Source: Synechococcus sp. WH 7803 (lineage in GTDB: Bacteria > Cyanobacteriota > Cyanobacteriia > PCC-6307 > Cyanobiaceae). From it: DNA of 64,000 bases. The notes beneath the pieces are model-generated. The model was not told the DNA's origin. It searched no databases and saw only the letters and a list, made by a program, of their open reading frames with translations. A program made the position numbers and the translations under genes. Position 1 is the stretch's first letter. Each line of letters opens with the position of its first letter. The stretch is from NCBI GenBank assembly GCA_000063505.1, contig CT971583.1:372001-436000 (forward strand), in the 5' to 3' direction. Below, one piece after another: positions 1-8,533 of this stretch.

Positions 1-398
1 AGTTTCCCTTCACGTTCTCCAGCAAGAACCTTGATGCCGTGGCCAACGGAGCGGCCATCACAACCAGCACCGACTTCGAAGGCACCTACCGCACACCCAG
101 CTACCGCACGAGCAACTTCATCGATCCCAAGGGTCGCGCGCTCACCACGGGTGTCGACTACCCCCAAGGTCTGATCGGCCTCGGCGGCGACTACAAAGAG
201 CTCGAGTCTGAGAACGTCAAGCGTTACATCGACGGTCAGGGCGTGATGAGTATGTCCATCACGAAGGTGGATCCTGAAACCGGTGAATTTGCTGGTGTGT
301 TCTCAGCCATTCAGCCTTCGGACTCCGATATGGGTGGCCGTGAGATCGTTGACGTGAAGATCAACGGTGAGCTCTACGGACGGCTTGAAGAGGCTTGA
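1..398 (+). CDS. psbO: Photosystem II manganese-stabilizing protein PsbO, C-terminal part
   Basis: The reading frame is open from the left edge, so only the last ~131 residues are present. PsbO is the extrinsic lumenal protein that stabilises the Mn4CaO5 cluster of photosystem II. The visible part has the family's C-terminal beta-barrel sequence, including DPKGRALTTGVDYPQ, MSMSITKVDPETGEFAG and a final GGREIVDVKINGELYGR. A strong hairpin terminator follows 34 bases after the stop, so the gene probably forms its own transcription unit. Signal peptide and N-terminus lie outside the window. Confidence 0.96.
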   Translation, partial: FPFTFSSKNLDAVANGAAITTSTDFEGTYRTPSYRTSNFIDPKGRALTTGVDYPQGLIGLGGDYKELESENVKRYIDGQGVMSMSITKVDPETGEFAGVFSAIQPSDSDMGGREIVDVKINGELYGRLEEA

Positions 399-431
399 TC
401 GCCGTAGCTTTCGGGCTCATTGATGCGTCAC

Positions 432-456
432 AGGGGGCCTGGAGCCCCCTTTTTTT
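432..456 (+). terminator. Rho-independent terminator after psbO
   Basis: A 7-bp stem (AGGGGGC with GCCCCCT) closes a 5-base loop and runs straight into a T tract. It separates psbO from sat. Confidence 0.9.
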
Positions 457-503
457 GTGATCTGGGAGAATCGCCACGTCTCACGATCGAGCGAAGGCCC
501 GTC

Positions 504-1673
504 ATGACCGCCAGCACCACCTCCACACAGCCCTCAGGCGTGATTGCTCCCTATGGAGGCACCCTTGTGAATCTGATGGTGGCTGAGGCTGATCGGGGCG
601 CTGTGAAGGCCACGGCAACGACAAGTCTTGAATGCTCTGATCGCAACGCCTGTGATGTTGAGCTGCTGTGTGTCGGTGGCTTTTCACCCCTGCGGGGCTT
701 CATGCATCAGGAGGACTACGACGCTGTTGTGGGTGGTCATCGCTTGGCTGCAGGCCAGCTCTTTGGTCTCCCGATCGTGATGGACACCGATCGGGATGAC
801 ATCGAAGTCGGCAGCTCGGTTCTGCTCACCTACAAGGGGCAGGATCTCGCTGTCCTCCAGGTGGAAGCGAAGTGGGAGCCCGACAAGGTGGCCGAAGCGA
901 AAGGTTGCTACGGCACCACCTCGATTGAGCACCCTGCCGTGCGCATGATCACCATGGAGCGCAAGCGCTTTTATCTGGGCGGCAGTCTTAAGGGTCTGGA
1001 ACTGCCCCAGCGTGTGTTCCCCTGCAAAACTCCAGCCGAGGTTCGTGCCGGACTCCCCGAAGGTGAGGACGTGGTCGCCTTCCAGTGCCGCAATCCCATC
1101 CACCGAGCTCACTACGAACTCTTCACCCGTGCCCTTCACGCTCAGAATGTGAGCGAGAACGCCGTGGTGTTGGTGCATCCCACCTGCGGGCCCACCCAAC
1201 AGGACGACATCCCAGGCGCCGTTCGTTTCCAGACGTATGAGCGTTTGGCCGCTGAAGTGAACAACGACCGCATCCGTTGGGCCTACCTCCCCTACGCCAT
1301 GCACATGGCTGGTCCCCGCGAGGCGCTGCAGCACATGATCATCCGCCGTAATTACGGCTGCACTCACTTCATCATCGGCCGCGACATGGCCGGCTGTAAG
1401 TCGTCCCTCACGGGAGACGATTTTTACGGCCCTTACGACGCTCAGAATTTCGCCAAAGAATGTGCGCCTGAGCTCACGATGGAGACCGTGCCTTCGCTCA
1501 ACCTCGTTTACACCGAAGAAGAGGGCTACGTCACCGCTGAACACGCCGAAGCGCGTGGCCTTCACGTGAAGAAGCTCAGCGGTACGCAGTTCCGCAAAAT
1601 GCTGCGTGGTGGCGAGGAAATCCCGGAATGGTTCGCATTCCGTAGCGTGGTTGAAGTGCTTCGAGCCTCCTGA
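504..1673 (+). CDS. sat: Sulfate adenylyltransferase (ATP sulfurylase)
   Basis: The enzyme forms adenosine 5'-phosphosulfate from ATP and sulfate, the first step of assimilatory sulfate reduction. The 389-residue protein has the family nucleotide-binding signature QCRNPIHRAH near residue 195, HPTCGPTQQDD near 226 and GRDMAGCKS near 291. It is the single-domain homo-oligomeric type, without an APS kinase extension. I chose the ATG at 504 because the frame upstream of it overlaps the psbO terminator and lacks family similarity. ftsH starts 45 bases downstream on the same strand, so co-transcription is possible. Confidence 0.95.
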   Translation: MTASTTSTQPSGVIAPYGGTLVNLMVAEADRGAVKATATTSLECSDRNACDVELLCVGGFSPLRGFMHQEDYDAVVGGHRLAAGQLFGLPIVMDTDRDDIEVGSSVLLTYKGQDLAVLQVEAKWEPDKVAEAKGCYGTTSIEHPAVRMITMERKRFYLGGSLKGLELPQRVFPCKTPAEVRAGLPEGEDVVAFQCRNPIHRAHYELFTRALHAQNVSENAVVLVHPTCGPTQQDDIPGAVRFQTYERLAAEVNNDRIRWAYLPYAMHMAGPREALQHMIIRRNYGCTHFIIGRDMAGCKSSLTGDDFYGPYDAQNFAKECAPELTMETVPSLNLVYTEEEGYVTAEHAEARGLHVKKLSGTQFRKMLRGGEEIPEWFAFRSVVEVLRAS

Positions 1674-1718
1674 GCTCTCAGGATCCCATTAACATTCCTT
1701 CACCCCAGGCAAAAAACC

Positions 1719-3572
1719 TTGAACAAGCGCTGGCGCAACGTAGGGCTGTACGTCCTTTTAGTGGTCGTGGTGATCGTGGTCGGAACGGCCTTCCTCGATC
1801 GTCCCGATCCCGCATCGACCGCTCAGAATCTCCGTTACAGCGATTTCGTTGAGCAGGTTCAGGAAGACCAGGTCAGTCGCGTTCTGCTGTCTCCCGATCG
1901 TGGAACCGCTTCGGTTGTGGCAACCGATGGCCGTCGTTCCGAAGTGAATCTGGCTCCGGATAAGGATCTGCTCAAGATGCTCACGGATCACAACGTGGAC
2001 ATTGCTGTGCAGCCGTCCAGGCAACCCGGGGCTTGGCAGCAAGCCGCTTCGAGCTTGATCTTCCCTCTGCTGCTGCTGGGAGGCCTGTTCTTCCTCTTCC
2101 GTCGGGCCCAGTCCGGTGGCGGTGGCGGCGGAAACCCGGCCATGAATTTCGGGAAGAGCAAGGCTCGCGTTCAGATGGAGCCTTCCACCCAGATCACCTT
2201 TGGGGATGTGGCCGGAATTGAGGGCGCCAAGCTTGAACTCACGGAGGTGGTGGATTTCCTCAAGAACCCCGATCGCTTCACTGCTGTTGGCGCCAAGATT
2301 CCGAAGGGTGTCTTGCTCGTTGGCCCTCCTGGAACCGGCAAGACCCTGCTTGCCAAGGCCGTGGCTGGTGAGGCAGGTGTTCCGTTCTTCTCCATCTCCG
2401 GCTCGGAGTTTGTGGAAATGTTCGTGGGTGTCGGAGCCAGCCGCGTCCGTGATCTGTTTGAGCAGGCCAAGAAAAATGCTCCTTGCATCGTCTTCATCGA
2501 CGAGATCGATGCTGTTGGACGTCAGCGGGGTGCTGGTCTCGGTGGTGGCAACGATGAGCGCGAGCAGACGCTGAACCAGCTGCTCACTGAAATGGATGGT
2601 TTCGAGGGCAATACCGGAATCATCATCGTGGCTGCCACCAACCGTCCTGATGTGCTGGATGCTGCGTTGATGCGTCCTGGTCGTTTCGACCGTCAGGTTG
2701 TCGTGGACCGCCCTGACTACGCTGGGCGTCTGCAGATCCTCAACGTTCATGCACGAGGCAAGACGCTGTCGAAGGATGTCGATCTCGATAAAGTGGCTCG
2801 CCGCACGCCCGGCTACACAGGTGCTGATCTCTCCAATCTCTTGAATGAGGCCGCCATTCTTGCGGCCCGCCGAGATCTCAGTGAGGTGAGCAACGATGAA
2901 ATCAGCGATGCCATCGAACGAGTGATGGCCGGCCCTGAGAAAAAAGATCGTGTGATGAGCGAGCGTCGCAAACGCCTGGTGGCTTATCACGAGGCCGGTC
3001 ACGCTCTGGTGGGGGCGCTGATGCCTGATTACGATCCGGTCCAGAAGATTTCGATCATTCCCCGCGGCAATGCTGGTGGACTGACGTTCTTCACCCCCAG
3101 CGAAGAGCGGATGGAGTCGGGGCTGTATTCACGCACCTACCTTCAAAATCAGATGGCTGTGGCCCTTGGTGGTCGTGTGGCCGAGGAAATTGTCTACGGC
3201 GAAGACGAGGTCACAACCGGAGCCTCCAACGATCTTCAGCAGGTCGCCCAGGTGGCGCGTCAGATGGTGACGCGTTTCGGCATGAGCGATAAGCTTGGTC
3301 CGGTGGCCTTGGGCCGATCCCAAGGTGGAATGTTCCTGGGTCGGGATATCGCTGCTGAACGCGATTTCTCTGAAGACACGGCGGCCACCATCGACGAGGA
3401 GGTTTCTGAACTCGTGGATGTTGCCTACAAGCGCGCAACCAAGGTGCTCGTTGGCAACCGCAGTGTGCTCGATGAGCTCGCTGAGATGCTTGTTGAACAG
3501 GAGACGGTCGACGCCGAACAGCTTCAGGAACTGCTGATTCGTAGTGACGTTCGGGTTGCTGAATACGTCTGA
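1719..3572 (+). CDS. ftsH: ATP-dependent zinc metalloprotease FtsH
   Basis: FtsH is a membrane-anchored hexameric AAA protease; in cyanobacteria FtsH complexes degrade damaged photosystem II D1 and other membrane proteins. Visible parts: two N-terminal membrane segments (about residues 7-26 and 108-127) around a lumenal domain, Walker A GPPGTGKT at about 202, Walker B IVFIDEID near 258, the second region of homology [19 protein letters not shown], and the zinc site HEAGH at 424-428. The start is TTG, giving [11 protein letters not shown], as in related cyanobacterial FtsH. The downstream aldolase frame overlaps its 3' end by 29 bases. Which of the several cyanobacterial FtsH paralogues this is cannot be settled here. 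Confidence 0.95.
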   Translation: MNKRWRNVGLYVLLVVVVIVVGTAFLDRPDPASTAQNLRYSDFVEQVQEDQVSRVLLSPDRGTASVVATDGRRSEVNLAPDKDLLKMLTDHNVDIAVQPSRQPGAWQQAASSLIFPLLLLGGLFFLFRRAQSGGGGGGNPAMNFGKSKARVQMEPSTQITFGDVAGIEGAKLELTEVVDFLKNPDRFTAVGAKIPKGVLLVGPPGTGKTLLAKAVAGEAGVPFFSISGSEFVEMFVGVGASRVRDLFEQAKKNAPCIVFIDEIDAVGRQRGAGLGGGNDEREQTLNQLLTEMDGFEGNTGIIIVAATNRPDVLDAALMRPGRFDRQVVVDRPDYAGRLQILNVHARGKTLSKDVDLDKVARRTPGYTGADLSNLLNEAAILAARRDLSEVSNDEISDAIERVMAGPEKKDRVMSERRKRLVAYHEAGHALVGALMPDYDPVQKISIIPRGNAGGLTFFTPSEERMESGLYSRTYLQNQMAVALGGRVAEEIVYGEDEVTTGASNDLQQVAQVARQMVTRFGMSDKLGPVALGRSQGGMFLGRDIAAERDFSEDTAATIDEEVSELVDVAYKRATKVLVGNRSVLDELAEMLVEQETVDAEQLQELLIRSDVRVAEYV

Positions 3573-4200
3573 ACCATCGGAGCGGCTGATCAGGTCGTTG
3601 ACCGATCAGCCCCTTCTGGTCGTCATGCGACCGGACTCCAGTGATTACCAAACCCTATTCGACAACACCCGCTTGTGCCATCAGCTGGATCAGCTGGTCA
3701 CGGCGGGTGTTTTGCATGTTGAGCTCGCCTGGGCGGCCCATCCCCGCTGGCCCGCACTGGTGGAAGCGATCAGGGAGCGTTACCCCAAGCTCAGGCTGGG
3801 TGCTGCGTCGGTGTCCACACTGCCTGCGCTGCAGGAGGTCGCCGATCTAGGTCTTGGCTATGCCATGTCTCCCCTGCTGGATCCGGCGTTGCAATCCAAG
3901 GCGCGCACGTTGGACTGTGTTCTGGTGCCAGGGGTGATGACCCCTTCTGAAATTCGATCAGCGCAAGCACTGGGCTGCAGCCTGGTGAAGCTTTTCCCTG
4001 CATCCGTCTTGGGCGTCGACTATCGGCGTCAGATCGCAGTCCCGATGGGTGAACTGCCGTTCATGATTGCTGCCGGGGGATTGCGATGCACCGATCTGGT
4101 TCCTTGGTTGGAGGCCGGTTACAACGCCATTGCCCTCGGCCGCACCGTGTTTGTTGACGATGCCCTCGATCCGGGCATGACGCCATGGCTTACTGGATGA
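3544..4200 (+). CDS. eda: KDPG/KHG aldolase-like protein
   Basis: This is a class I aldolase of the 2-keto-3-deoxy-6-phosphogluconate / 4-hydroxy-2-oxoglutarate family. The beta-barrel pattern is clear: GVLHVELAW near residue 57, LRLGAASV, and SLVKLFPAS near 149 containing the Schiff-base lysine, followed by AAGGLR. In Entner-Doudoroff metabolism it yields pyruvate and glyceraldehyde 3-phosphate. The GTG start at 3544 overlaps ftsH by 29 bases, suggesting coupling; a TTG at 3598 is an alternative. The usual catalytic Glu region reads VELAW, so substrate specificity is less certain than the fold. Confidence 0.85.
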   Translation: MTFGLLNTSEPSERLIRSLTDQPLLVVMRPDSSDYQTLFDNTRLCHQLDQLVTAGVLHVELAWAAHPRWPALVEAIRERYPKLRLGAASVSTLPALQEVADLGLGYAMSPLLDPALQSKARTLDCVLVPGVMTPSEIRSAQALGCSLVKLFPASVLGVDYRRQIAVPMGELPFMIAAGGLRCTDLVPWLEAGYNAIALGRTVFVDDALDPGMTPWLTG

Positions 4201-4207
4201 TCTGAGA

Positions 4208-4235
4208 CTCATCTGCTACAGATGAGAGAGATGTT
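4208..4235 (+). terminator. Probable hairpin terminator after the aldolase gene
   Basis: An 8-bp perfect stem CTCATCTG / CAGATGAG with a 3-base loop lies 8 bases after the stop and is followed within 10 bases by a short T run. The T tract is weak, so it may only attenuate. Confidence 0.5.
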
Positions 4236-4243
4236 TTGCCCTG

Positions 4244-4873
4244 ATGTCTCAGTTATCCATCAAGCTGAGCGACAAAGCTGATGCTCTCGTCGCTCAGCTT
4301 CAGAAAGAGATCTTCAACCGACGTCGCAAAAAGGTCACGGCCGCAGGGGTTGTGGAAACGCTGGTTGAAAGCGGTGCACGTTCGCAATCCGATAAGCGGT
4401 TCGCAACCTCCTGGGTGAATCTGATCAAAGACATTGAAAAAGCAGCCAAGCTTGCCAACGCCCATGGCAGCAAGCCCTCGTCTTTAACCGATGAGGAGTG
4501 GGTCATGGTGCTGAGCCATCGCAACCGAGCCGCGTCGGTCAAACCGGCTCGCAAGAAGCCGGCAACTGCATCCAAGAAGGCTCCATCCTCCAGGTCTGCC
4601 AAGGCTGCAACGAAATCGACCGCTAAGTCAGCAGCTGCCAAGCCAGCAACCGTTAAACCAGCAGCCGTCAAACCAGCAGCAGCCAAGAAGCAGGCTTCAG
4701 CGAAAACGGCTGCAAAAGCGTCGTCAGCGACCGCTCCCAAGCCCCGGCCGGCCAAAAGGGCACGCAAACGCACGCAGGCATCGGTGGCATCAGGCACCGT
4801 GGCCGGACGGATGGCGAAGGCCGCAGCCCAGCTGGTTAACACCAATGGCATCCATTCGCCGGCCCGGAGCTAA
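4244..4873 (+). CDS. Histone H1-like Lys/Ala/Pro-tailed protein
   Basis: This 209-residue protein has a compact N-terminal region (about 1-100) and a very basic, low-complexity C-terminal tail (about 103-190) built from KPA, KKA, SAK and KRARKRT segments. The composition resembles bacterial histone H1-like or HU-tail proteins, which bind DNA nonspecifically. The N-terminal region has alternating charged and apolar residues and contains RRRKK and SDKRFATSWVNLI; I do not recognise a named domain. It sits between the aldolase gene and convergent aroC with 16 bases to spare. DNA or RNA binding is inference from charge only. Confidence 0.8.
   Translation: MSQLSIKLSDKADALVAQLQKEIFNRRRKKVTAAGVVETLVESGARSQSDKRFATSWVNLIKDIEKAAKLANAHGSKPSSLTDEEWVMVLSHRNRAASVKPARKKPATASKKAPSSRSAKAATKSTAKSAAAKPATVKPAAVKPAAAKKQASAKTAAKASSATAPKPRPAKRARKRTQASVASGTVAGRMAKAAAQLVNTNGIHSPARS
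4640..4684 (+). repeat. Three tandem 15-base units inside the basic tail
   Basis: Three consecutive 15-base units encode KPATV, KPAAV and KPAAA. The units differ at a few bases, as expected of older slippage-derived coding repeats. Confidence 0.7.
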
Positions 4874-4889
4874 GCGCTCCTGAGATCCT

Positions 4890-5978
4890 TCACCACAAAC
4901 TGCACTGGCCCTGCTGTCTCAGCAGATGATCGGCCAGAACAAGATTCACCATCGCTTCCACCATGGGGACGGCCCTGGGCAGAACGCAGGGGTCATGTCT
5001 CCCTTTGGCGGCCAGGGTGGTGGCTTCGCCACGGTCATTGATCGTCTGCTGCTCCTTGCGGATCGTTGCGGTTGGCTTGAAGGCCACGCGGATCACGATG
5101 GGCTCACCGTTGCTGATTCCCCCTTGGATTCCACCGGAATTGTTGGAGGCTGTGCGCAACCGTCCGTCGTCACTGGGGAGAAACGCATCATTGTGTTCAC
5201 TCCCTCTGAGCAAGGTGCCCGCAAAGCCTGAGCCGATTTCGAAGCCCTTGGTGGCAGGCAGAGACATCACCGCTTTGGCCAGATCCGCTTCCAACTTGTC
5301 GAACACTGGCATCCCCAGGCCGACAGGCGGCCGTCTCACCACGCATTCGATCACGCCGCCGCAGGAGTCGCCGTCCTGTCCGATCGCTTCGATCCGATCG
5401 ATCATGCGATCAGCCATTTCCGCGTCTGGGCAACGCACGATATTGGCGTCCACAGCCTCACGCGTCACGGTGCTGGCGTCCACCTGTGCCTCTAAATCGT
5501 GGATTCGCTTCACCCAGGCGACAACGTCAGTGCCATGGGATCGCTGCAGCATCTGCCGGGCAATGGCTCCAGCCGCCACCCGTCCGATGGTTTCCCGGGC
5601 TGAGGCTCTGCCCCCACCACTGCGGGCCTGAATCCCATATTTCGCTTGATAAGTGGCATCCGCATGGGAGGGGCGGAAGGCCACCTCCACCTCTTTGTAA
5701 TCCTGCGGACGCTGGTCCTTGTTGCGCACCACCATGGCGATCGGTGTGCCAAGGGTGAGCCCATCCATCACACCGCTGAGGATCTCCACTTGGTCGGCTT
5801 CTTTGCGGGGTGTGGTGATCTTGCTTTGCCCAGGGCGTCTCCGATCCAGTTCTGCCTGAATCGCCAGTGGGTCAAGCTCCAGTCTTGGCGGGCAGCCTTC
5901 CAGAATCACCCCCACGCCGCCGCCGTGGGACTCGCCGAAGGTGCTGATGCGAAACAGGGTGCCGAAACTGCTGCCCAT
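4890..5978 (-). CDS. aroC: Chorismate synthase
   Basis: AroC converts 5-enolpyruvylshikimate 3-phosphate to chorismate, the last common step of aromatic amino acid, quinone and folate synthesis, using reduced FMN. The 362-residue protein begins with [15 protein letters not shown] and has the family signatures [16 protein letters not shown] and NNSGGIQGG in order. Length is normal. It is convergent with the histone-like gene. The gene on its far side, the cupin, is on the same strand 30 bases upstream. Confidence 0.96.
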   Translation of the reverse strand: MGSSFGTLFRISTFGESHGGGVGVILEGCPPRLELDPLAIQAELDRRRPGQSKITTPRKEADQVEILSGVMDGLTLGTPIAMVVRNKDQRPQDYKEVEVAFRPSHADATYQAKYGIQARSGGGRASARETIGRVAAGAIARQMLQRSHGTDVVAWVKRIHDLEAQVDASTVTREAVDANIVRCPDAEMADRMIDRIEAIGQDGDSCGGVIECVVRRPPVGLGMPVFDKLEADLAKAVMSLPATKGFEIGSGFAGTLLRGSEHNDAFLPSDDGRLRTASNNSGGIQGGISNGEPIVIRVAFKPTATIRKEQQTINDRGEATTLAAKGRHDPCVLPRAVPMVEAMVNLVLADHLLRQQGQCSLW

Positions 5979-6008
5979 GGAATGCCATCGATCGCCAAAG
6001 CGTAGATG

Positions 6009-6512
6009 TCAGAGCAGATCCGGTAGCGCCCCGGGTGGATGCTGCTGCGGTGGTCGTGATTTCAGCATTTCGAAATCCTCGAACTGAAATCCTGGCCCAA
6101 CGCAGCAGCTCACCAGGCTGTACTGCCCTTCCGTGCGGGCTGCCTGCCAGTGACCCGCAGGAGCCACGTGTAAGGGGTGGTGGAGCGACAGAACGTGTTG
6201 GACGGCTTTGCTGCCCTCCGGCTCCAGCGTCCAGAGGCTCAGGGGTGAACCCTGCAAATGGATCCAGATCTCGTCGGCACCGTGCACGGCATGCCAGCAA
6301 CTTTTTGATCCTGCGTCCAGGAGAAAGAGGATGGCAGTGATGCTGCTGCGCTGCGCGCCGTCGCTGCGGGTGACCTGATCAGGGCTGCGGTGCATTTCCC
6401 GATACCAGCCCCCTTCTGGATGGGGAAGGAGATTCCACGCGTTGATGAGCTGATCCACCACCTCGCGCGGGCTGTGGTCGGACGACTGCGTTTGGCTGTC
6501 AGGTGTATCCAT
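6009..6512 (-). CDS. DUF985-type cupin family protein
   Basis: A 167-residue single-domain cupin. The N-terminal half has the DUF985 signature LLPHPEGGWYREMHRS and the barrel motifs CWHAVHGADEIWIHLQG and LHVAPAGHWQAA. Function of the family is not established; a sugar-nucleotide or small-acid binding barrel is likely. The ATG at 6512 shares one base with the bsmB stop (TGATG), so translation is probably coupled to the betaine methyltransferase gene, which decides this start over an in-frame codon further upstream. Confidence 0.85.
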   Translation of the reverse strand: MDTPDSQTQSSDHSPREVVDQLINAWNLLPHPEGGWYREMHRSPDQVTRSDGAQRSSITAILFLLDAGSKSCWHAVHGADEIWIHLQGSPLSLWTLEPEGSKAVQHVLSLHHPLHVAPAGHWQAARTEGQYSLVSCCVGPGFQFEDFEMLKSRPPQQHPPGALPDLL

Positions 6513-7372
6513 CAGTGCAGGGGTTTGCGGAAGCGCATCAGGCCCCAACACAGCCGGCCGGCCTGGCCCCCTTCCACCCAGTGGCCGAGGCCCGCATCCA
6601 TGCGCTCGAGATAGTCGGCACTGATGGTGCGGCTCAGAAGCGCATGGCGTTGCTTGAGCTCTTCACGCACGCGGCTGTAGTGCCTGATCAGCATCGGGGT
6701 GCGGTCGATCCAGTGGGTCCGCTCCAGGCCAGCTGCGTCGGCCCAGCTTTTGTAGCGTTCAGGGGAGCCCAGGTCTTGCAGGTGGATTCGCTTCAGGATC
6801 GCCGAGAGCGACTCGGCCGCAACGCCATCGGCGGCCATGGGATCGGTCATCACCATCACTCCGCCAGGCTTGAGCAAGCGCGACGCCTCATGCAGCACGG
6901 TCTGACGATCGCCTGAGTGCAGGATGGCGTCCTGGCTCCAGATCACATCCGCACAGCCATCGGCCAGAGGGACTGCTTCGAAGGAGGCGTTGTGAACGGT
7001 GATGCTCTTGTCGACACGGGCTTCGCGGTTGAGAAGCCGATGACGATCATTCTCAACGGCGGAAATATTGATGGCTTCAACCTTCACGTTGGGACGTTGG
7101 CAGAGACGGCGAGCGGCGCCTCCGTAGCCGGAGCCAAAATCCACCACAAGACACTCAGCTTGTCCATCGCCGAGCCCTTCACTGCCAATCAAGTCGATCA
7201 GGGTGTCGACCGTGCGCCGGCTGGCCGCGGCGATGGCTTCATCGGCTTCGGCATACAAGCCGATGTGGATGTCCTCGCCTCCCCAGATATCGGCATAGAA
7301 GTGGTCGGCATCGGTGCTGTCGTAGTAGCTGGCAGCGGTGGCCGCGGCATCGGAGTAGGTGCTTTGCGTCAT
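6512..7372 (-). CDS. bsmB: Sarcosine/dimethylglycine N-methyltransferase
   Basis: This enzyme adds the last methyl groups in glycine betaine synthesis, using S-adenosylmethionine. The 286-residue protein has the family-specific start SYYDSTDADHFYADIWGGED, which resembles halophile SDMT enzymes. Its SAM-binding motif I is VVDFGSGYGGAAR at about 76-88, and GGVMVMTDPMA follows later. It lies 5 bases after bsmA on the same strand and overlaps the following cupin by one base, forming a bsmA-bsmB-cupin operon. High salt would be the expected inducer from family knowledge. Confidence 0.93.
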   Translation of the reverse strand: MTQSTYSDAAATAASYYDSTDADHFYADIWGGEDIHIGLYAEADEAIAAASRRTVDTLIDLIGSEGLGDGQAECLVVDFGSGYGGAARRLCQRPNVKVEAINISAVENDRHRLLNREARVDKSITVHNASFEAVPLADGCADVIWSQDAILHSGDRQTVLHEASRLLKPGGVMVMTDPMAADGVAAESLSAILKRIHLQDLGSPERYKSWADAAGLERTHWIDRTPMLIRHYSRVREELKQRHALLSRTISADYLERMDAGLGHWVEGGQAGRLCWGLMRFRKPLH

Positions 7373-7377
7373 GGGGT

Positions 7378-8220
7378 TTAAATGGCGGTCACATCGGTGT
7401 CGAAGAGATATTCCTTCTCGGCGACATGCACGTAGAAATCAGGGTCGTCGTGGCCGCGTTGGTAGTCGCCGTAGGTGGTGATGCGCTGGAAGCCCACCTC
7501 GCGCATCAGCCTGCGCACGTAGCCATGACGCAACGGGAACATGTTGAGGTGATACGTGCTCCCATCGCTGAAGGCGTAGCGGAAGCGGGCGAGTCCGTCA
7601 TCCACATGCTCAGGGCCAACCTCCACATCTTTGCCGCAATACACGTTGCTTTTGCCGCTGGTGGACGTTCCTTCCAGGAGCCTGTCGTAATTGCGATGGT
7701 CAAGAATCAAGACGCCGTTGTGCTTGAGCACGGCGTAGTACTCCGCCAGGGCTTTGCGCCGATCCCGTTCCCGGAACAGATGGGTGAATGAATTGCCCAG
7801 GCAGATCACAGCGTCGTATTCGCCATGGATGTCGCGGTTCAGAAAACGCCAGTCGGCGTGAACCGTGCGCATCAACAGATCGCGACTGCGGGCATTTTTG
7901 AAGGCCCGGGCCAGCATGTTTGGGCTCCCATCCACGCTCACCACCTCAAAGCCTTCGCGCAGCAGGCGCACGGAATGAAACCCGGTGCCCGTGGCCACGT
8001 CCAGCACGGACTTGGCTCCATGCTCCCGCAGCAGCTTGACGAAGAAATCCCCTTCCGCTTCCTCCCGAGCTTGCCAATCGATCAGACGATCCCAGCGATC
8101 AGCAAATTGCTCGATGTACTCCTGCTGGTAATGGTCGGTTTCCCTCACGCTTTCTGGGGTCTCACCGAAGCGCTGAGCATCATCGGGATTCGCCGATGGG
8201 TGACTCTTGGTTGAGGTCAT
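7378..8220 (-). CDS. bsmA: Glycine/sarcosine N-methyltransferase
   Basis: GSMT methylates glycine to sarcosine and dimethylglycine, the first steps of the glycine betaine route. The 280-residue protein contains the SAM motif VLDVATGTGFHSVRLL at about 72-87, SVDGSPNML, and the family pattern VICLGNSFTHLF and LDHRNYDRLL. I chose the ATG at 8220, giving MTSTKSHPSAN, because the upstream frame adds only a non-conserved extension. The gene is divergent from proV across about 310 bases. Synthesis and uptake genes for the same solute side by side support the assignment. Confidence 0.94.
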   Translation of the reverse strand: MTSTKSHPSANPDDAQRFGETPESVRETDHYQQEYIEQFADRWDRLIDWQAREEAEGDFFVKLLREHGAKSVLDVATGTGFHSVRLLREGFEVVSVDGSPNMLARAFKNARSRDLLMRTVHADWRFLNRDIHGEYDAVICLGNSFTHLFRERDRRKALAEYYAVLKHNGVLILDHRNYDRLLEGTSTSGKSNVYCGKDVEVGPEHVDDGLARFRYAFSDGSTYHLNMFPLRHGYVRRLMREVGFQRITTYGDYQRGHDDPDFYVHVAEKEYLFDTDVTAI

Positions 8221-8533
8221 GCCGAATTCGCTCTTGACTGCACTGGAGATGGCAGCGGGGCCGCAGATCCTTCGACTGCAGAGCACGCAACACCATTGAT
8301 GTGAACGATGAACAAGATTCTCGCTCCATCTGCAACCTAACCATGACGTGCATGGCTGTCAGTGTTCTTGTGAAATCGCTTGTTCGTGAATCATGCGCAG
8401 ATTCGCGAAAACCAAAGGGGCGCAGTGGATTTTGCTGATGCAAATGTGTGCGTTTTGATGGCTTTCGCGCTGGCGTCCCTTACGCCCCTTCCCGTTCTTG
8501 CTATAAGCCTATGAGGTGCTCGAGGCCTCTGAA
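8221..8533. promoter_or_regulatory. Divergent control region between bsmA and proV
   Basis: About 310 bases without a gene separate the betaine synthesis and uptake operons. It contains an imperfect 10-bp inverted repeat at 8383-8409 and a related half-site, TTGTGAAATC, at 8368-8377. On the plus strand TATAAG at 8502-8507 is a good -10 box, with a poor -35 (CTTACG) 17 bases upstream. This would place a transcript start near 8514, just before proV. Confidence 0.6.
8383..8409. promoter_or_regulatory. Inverted repeat, candidate shared operator
   Basis: TTCGTGAATC and GATTCGCGAA pair at 9 of 10 positions across a 7-base spacer. The repeat lies about 110 bases before the predicted proV transcript start, inside the bsmA-proV intergenic region. 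The lack of a following T run argues against a terminator and for a dimeric regulator site. No regulator gene is visible nearby. Confidence 0.5.

Noticed and set aside
8341-8360. Second palindrome CCATG-N5-CATGG in the bsmA-proV region
   Set aside because: The arms are only 5 bp and this is expected by chance.
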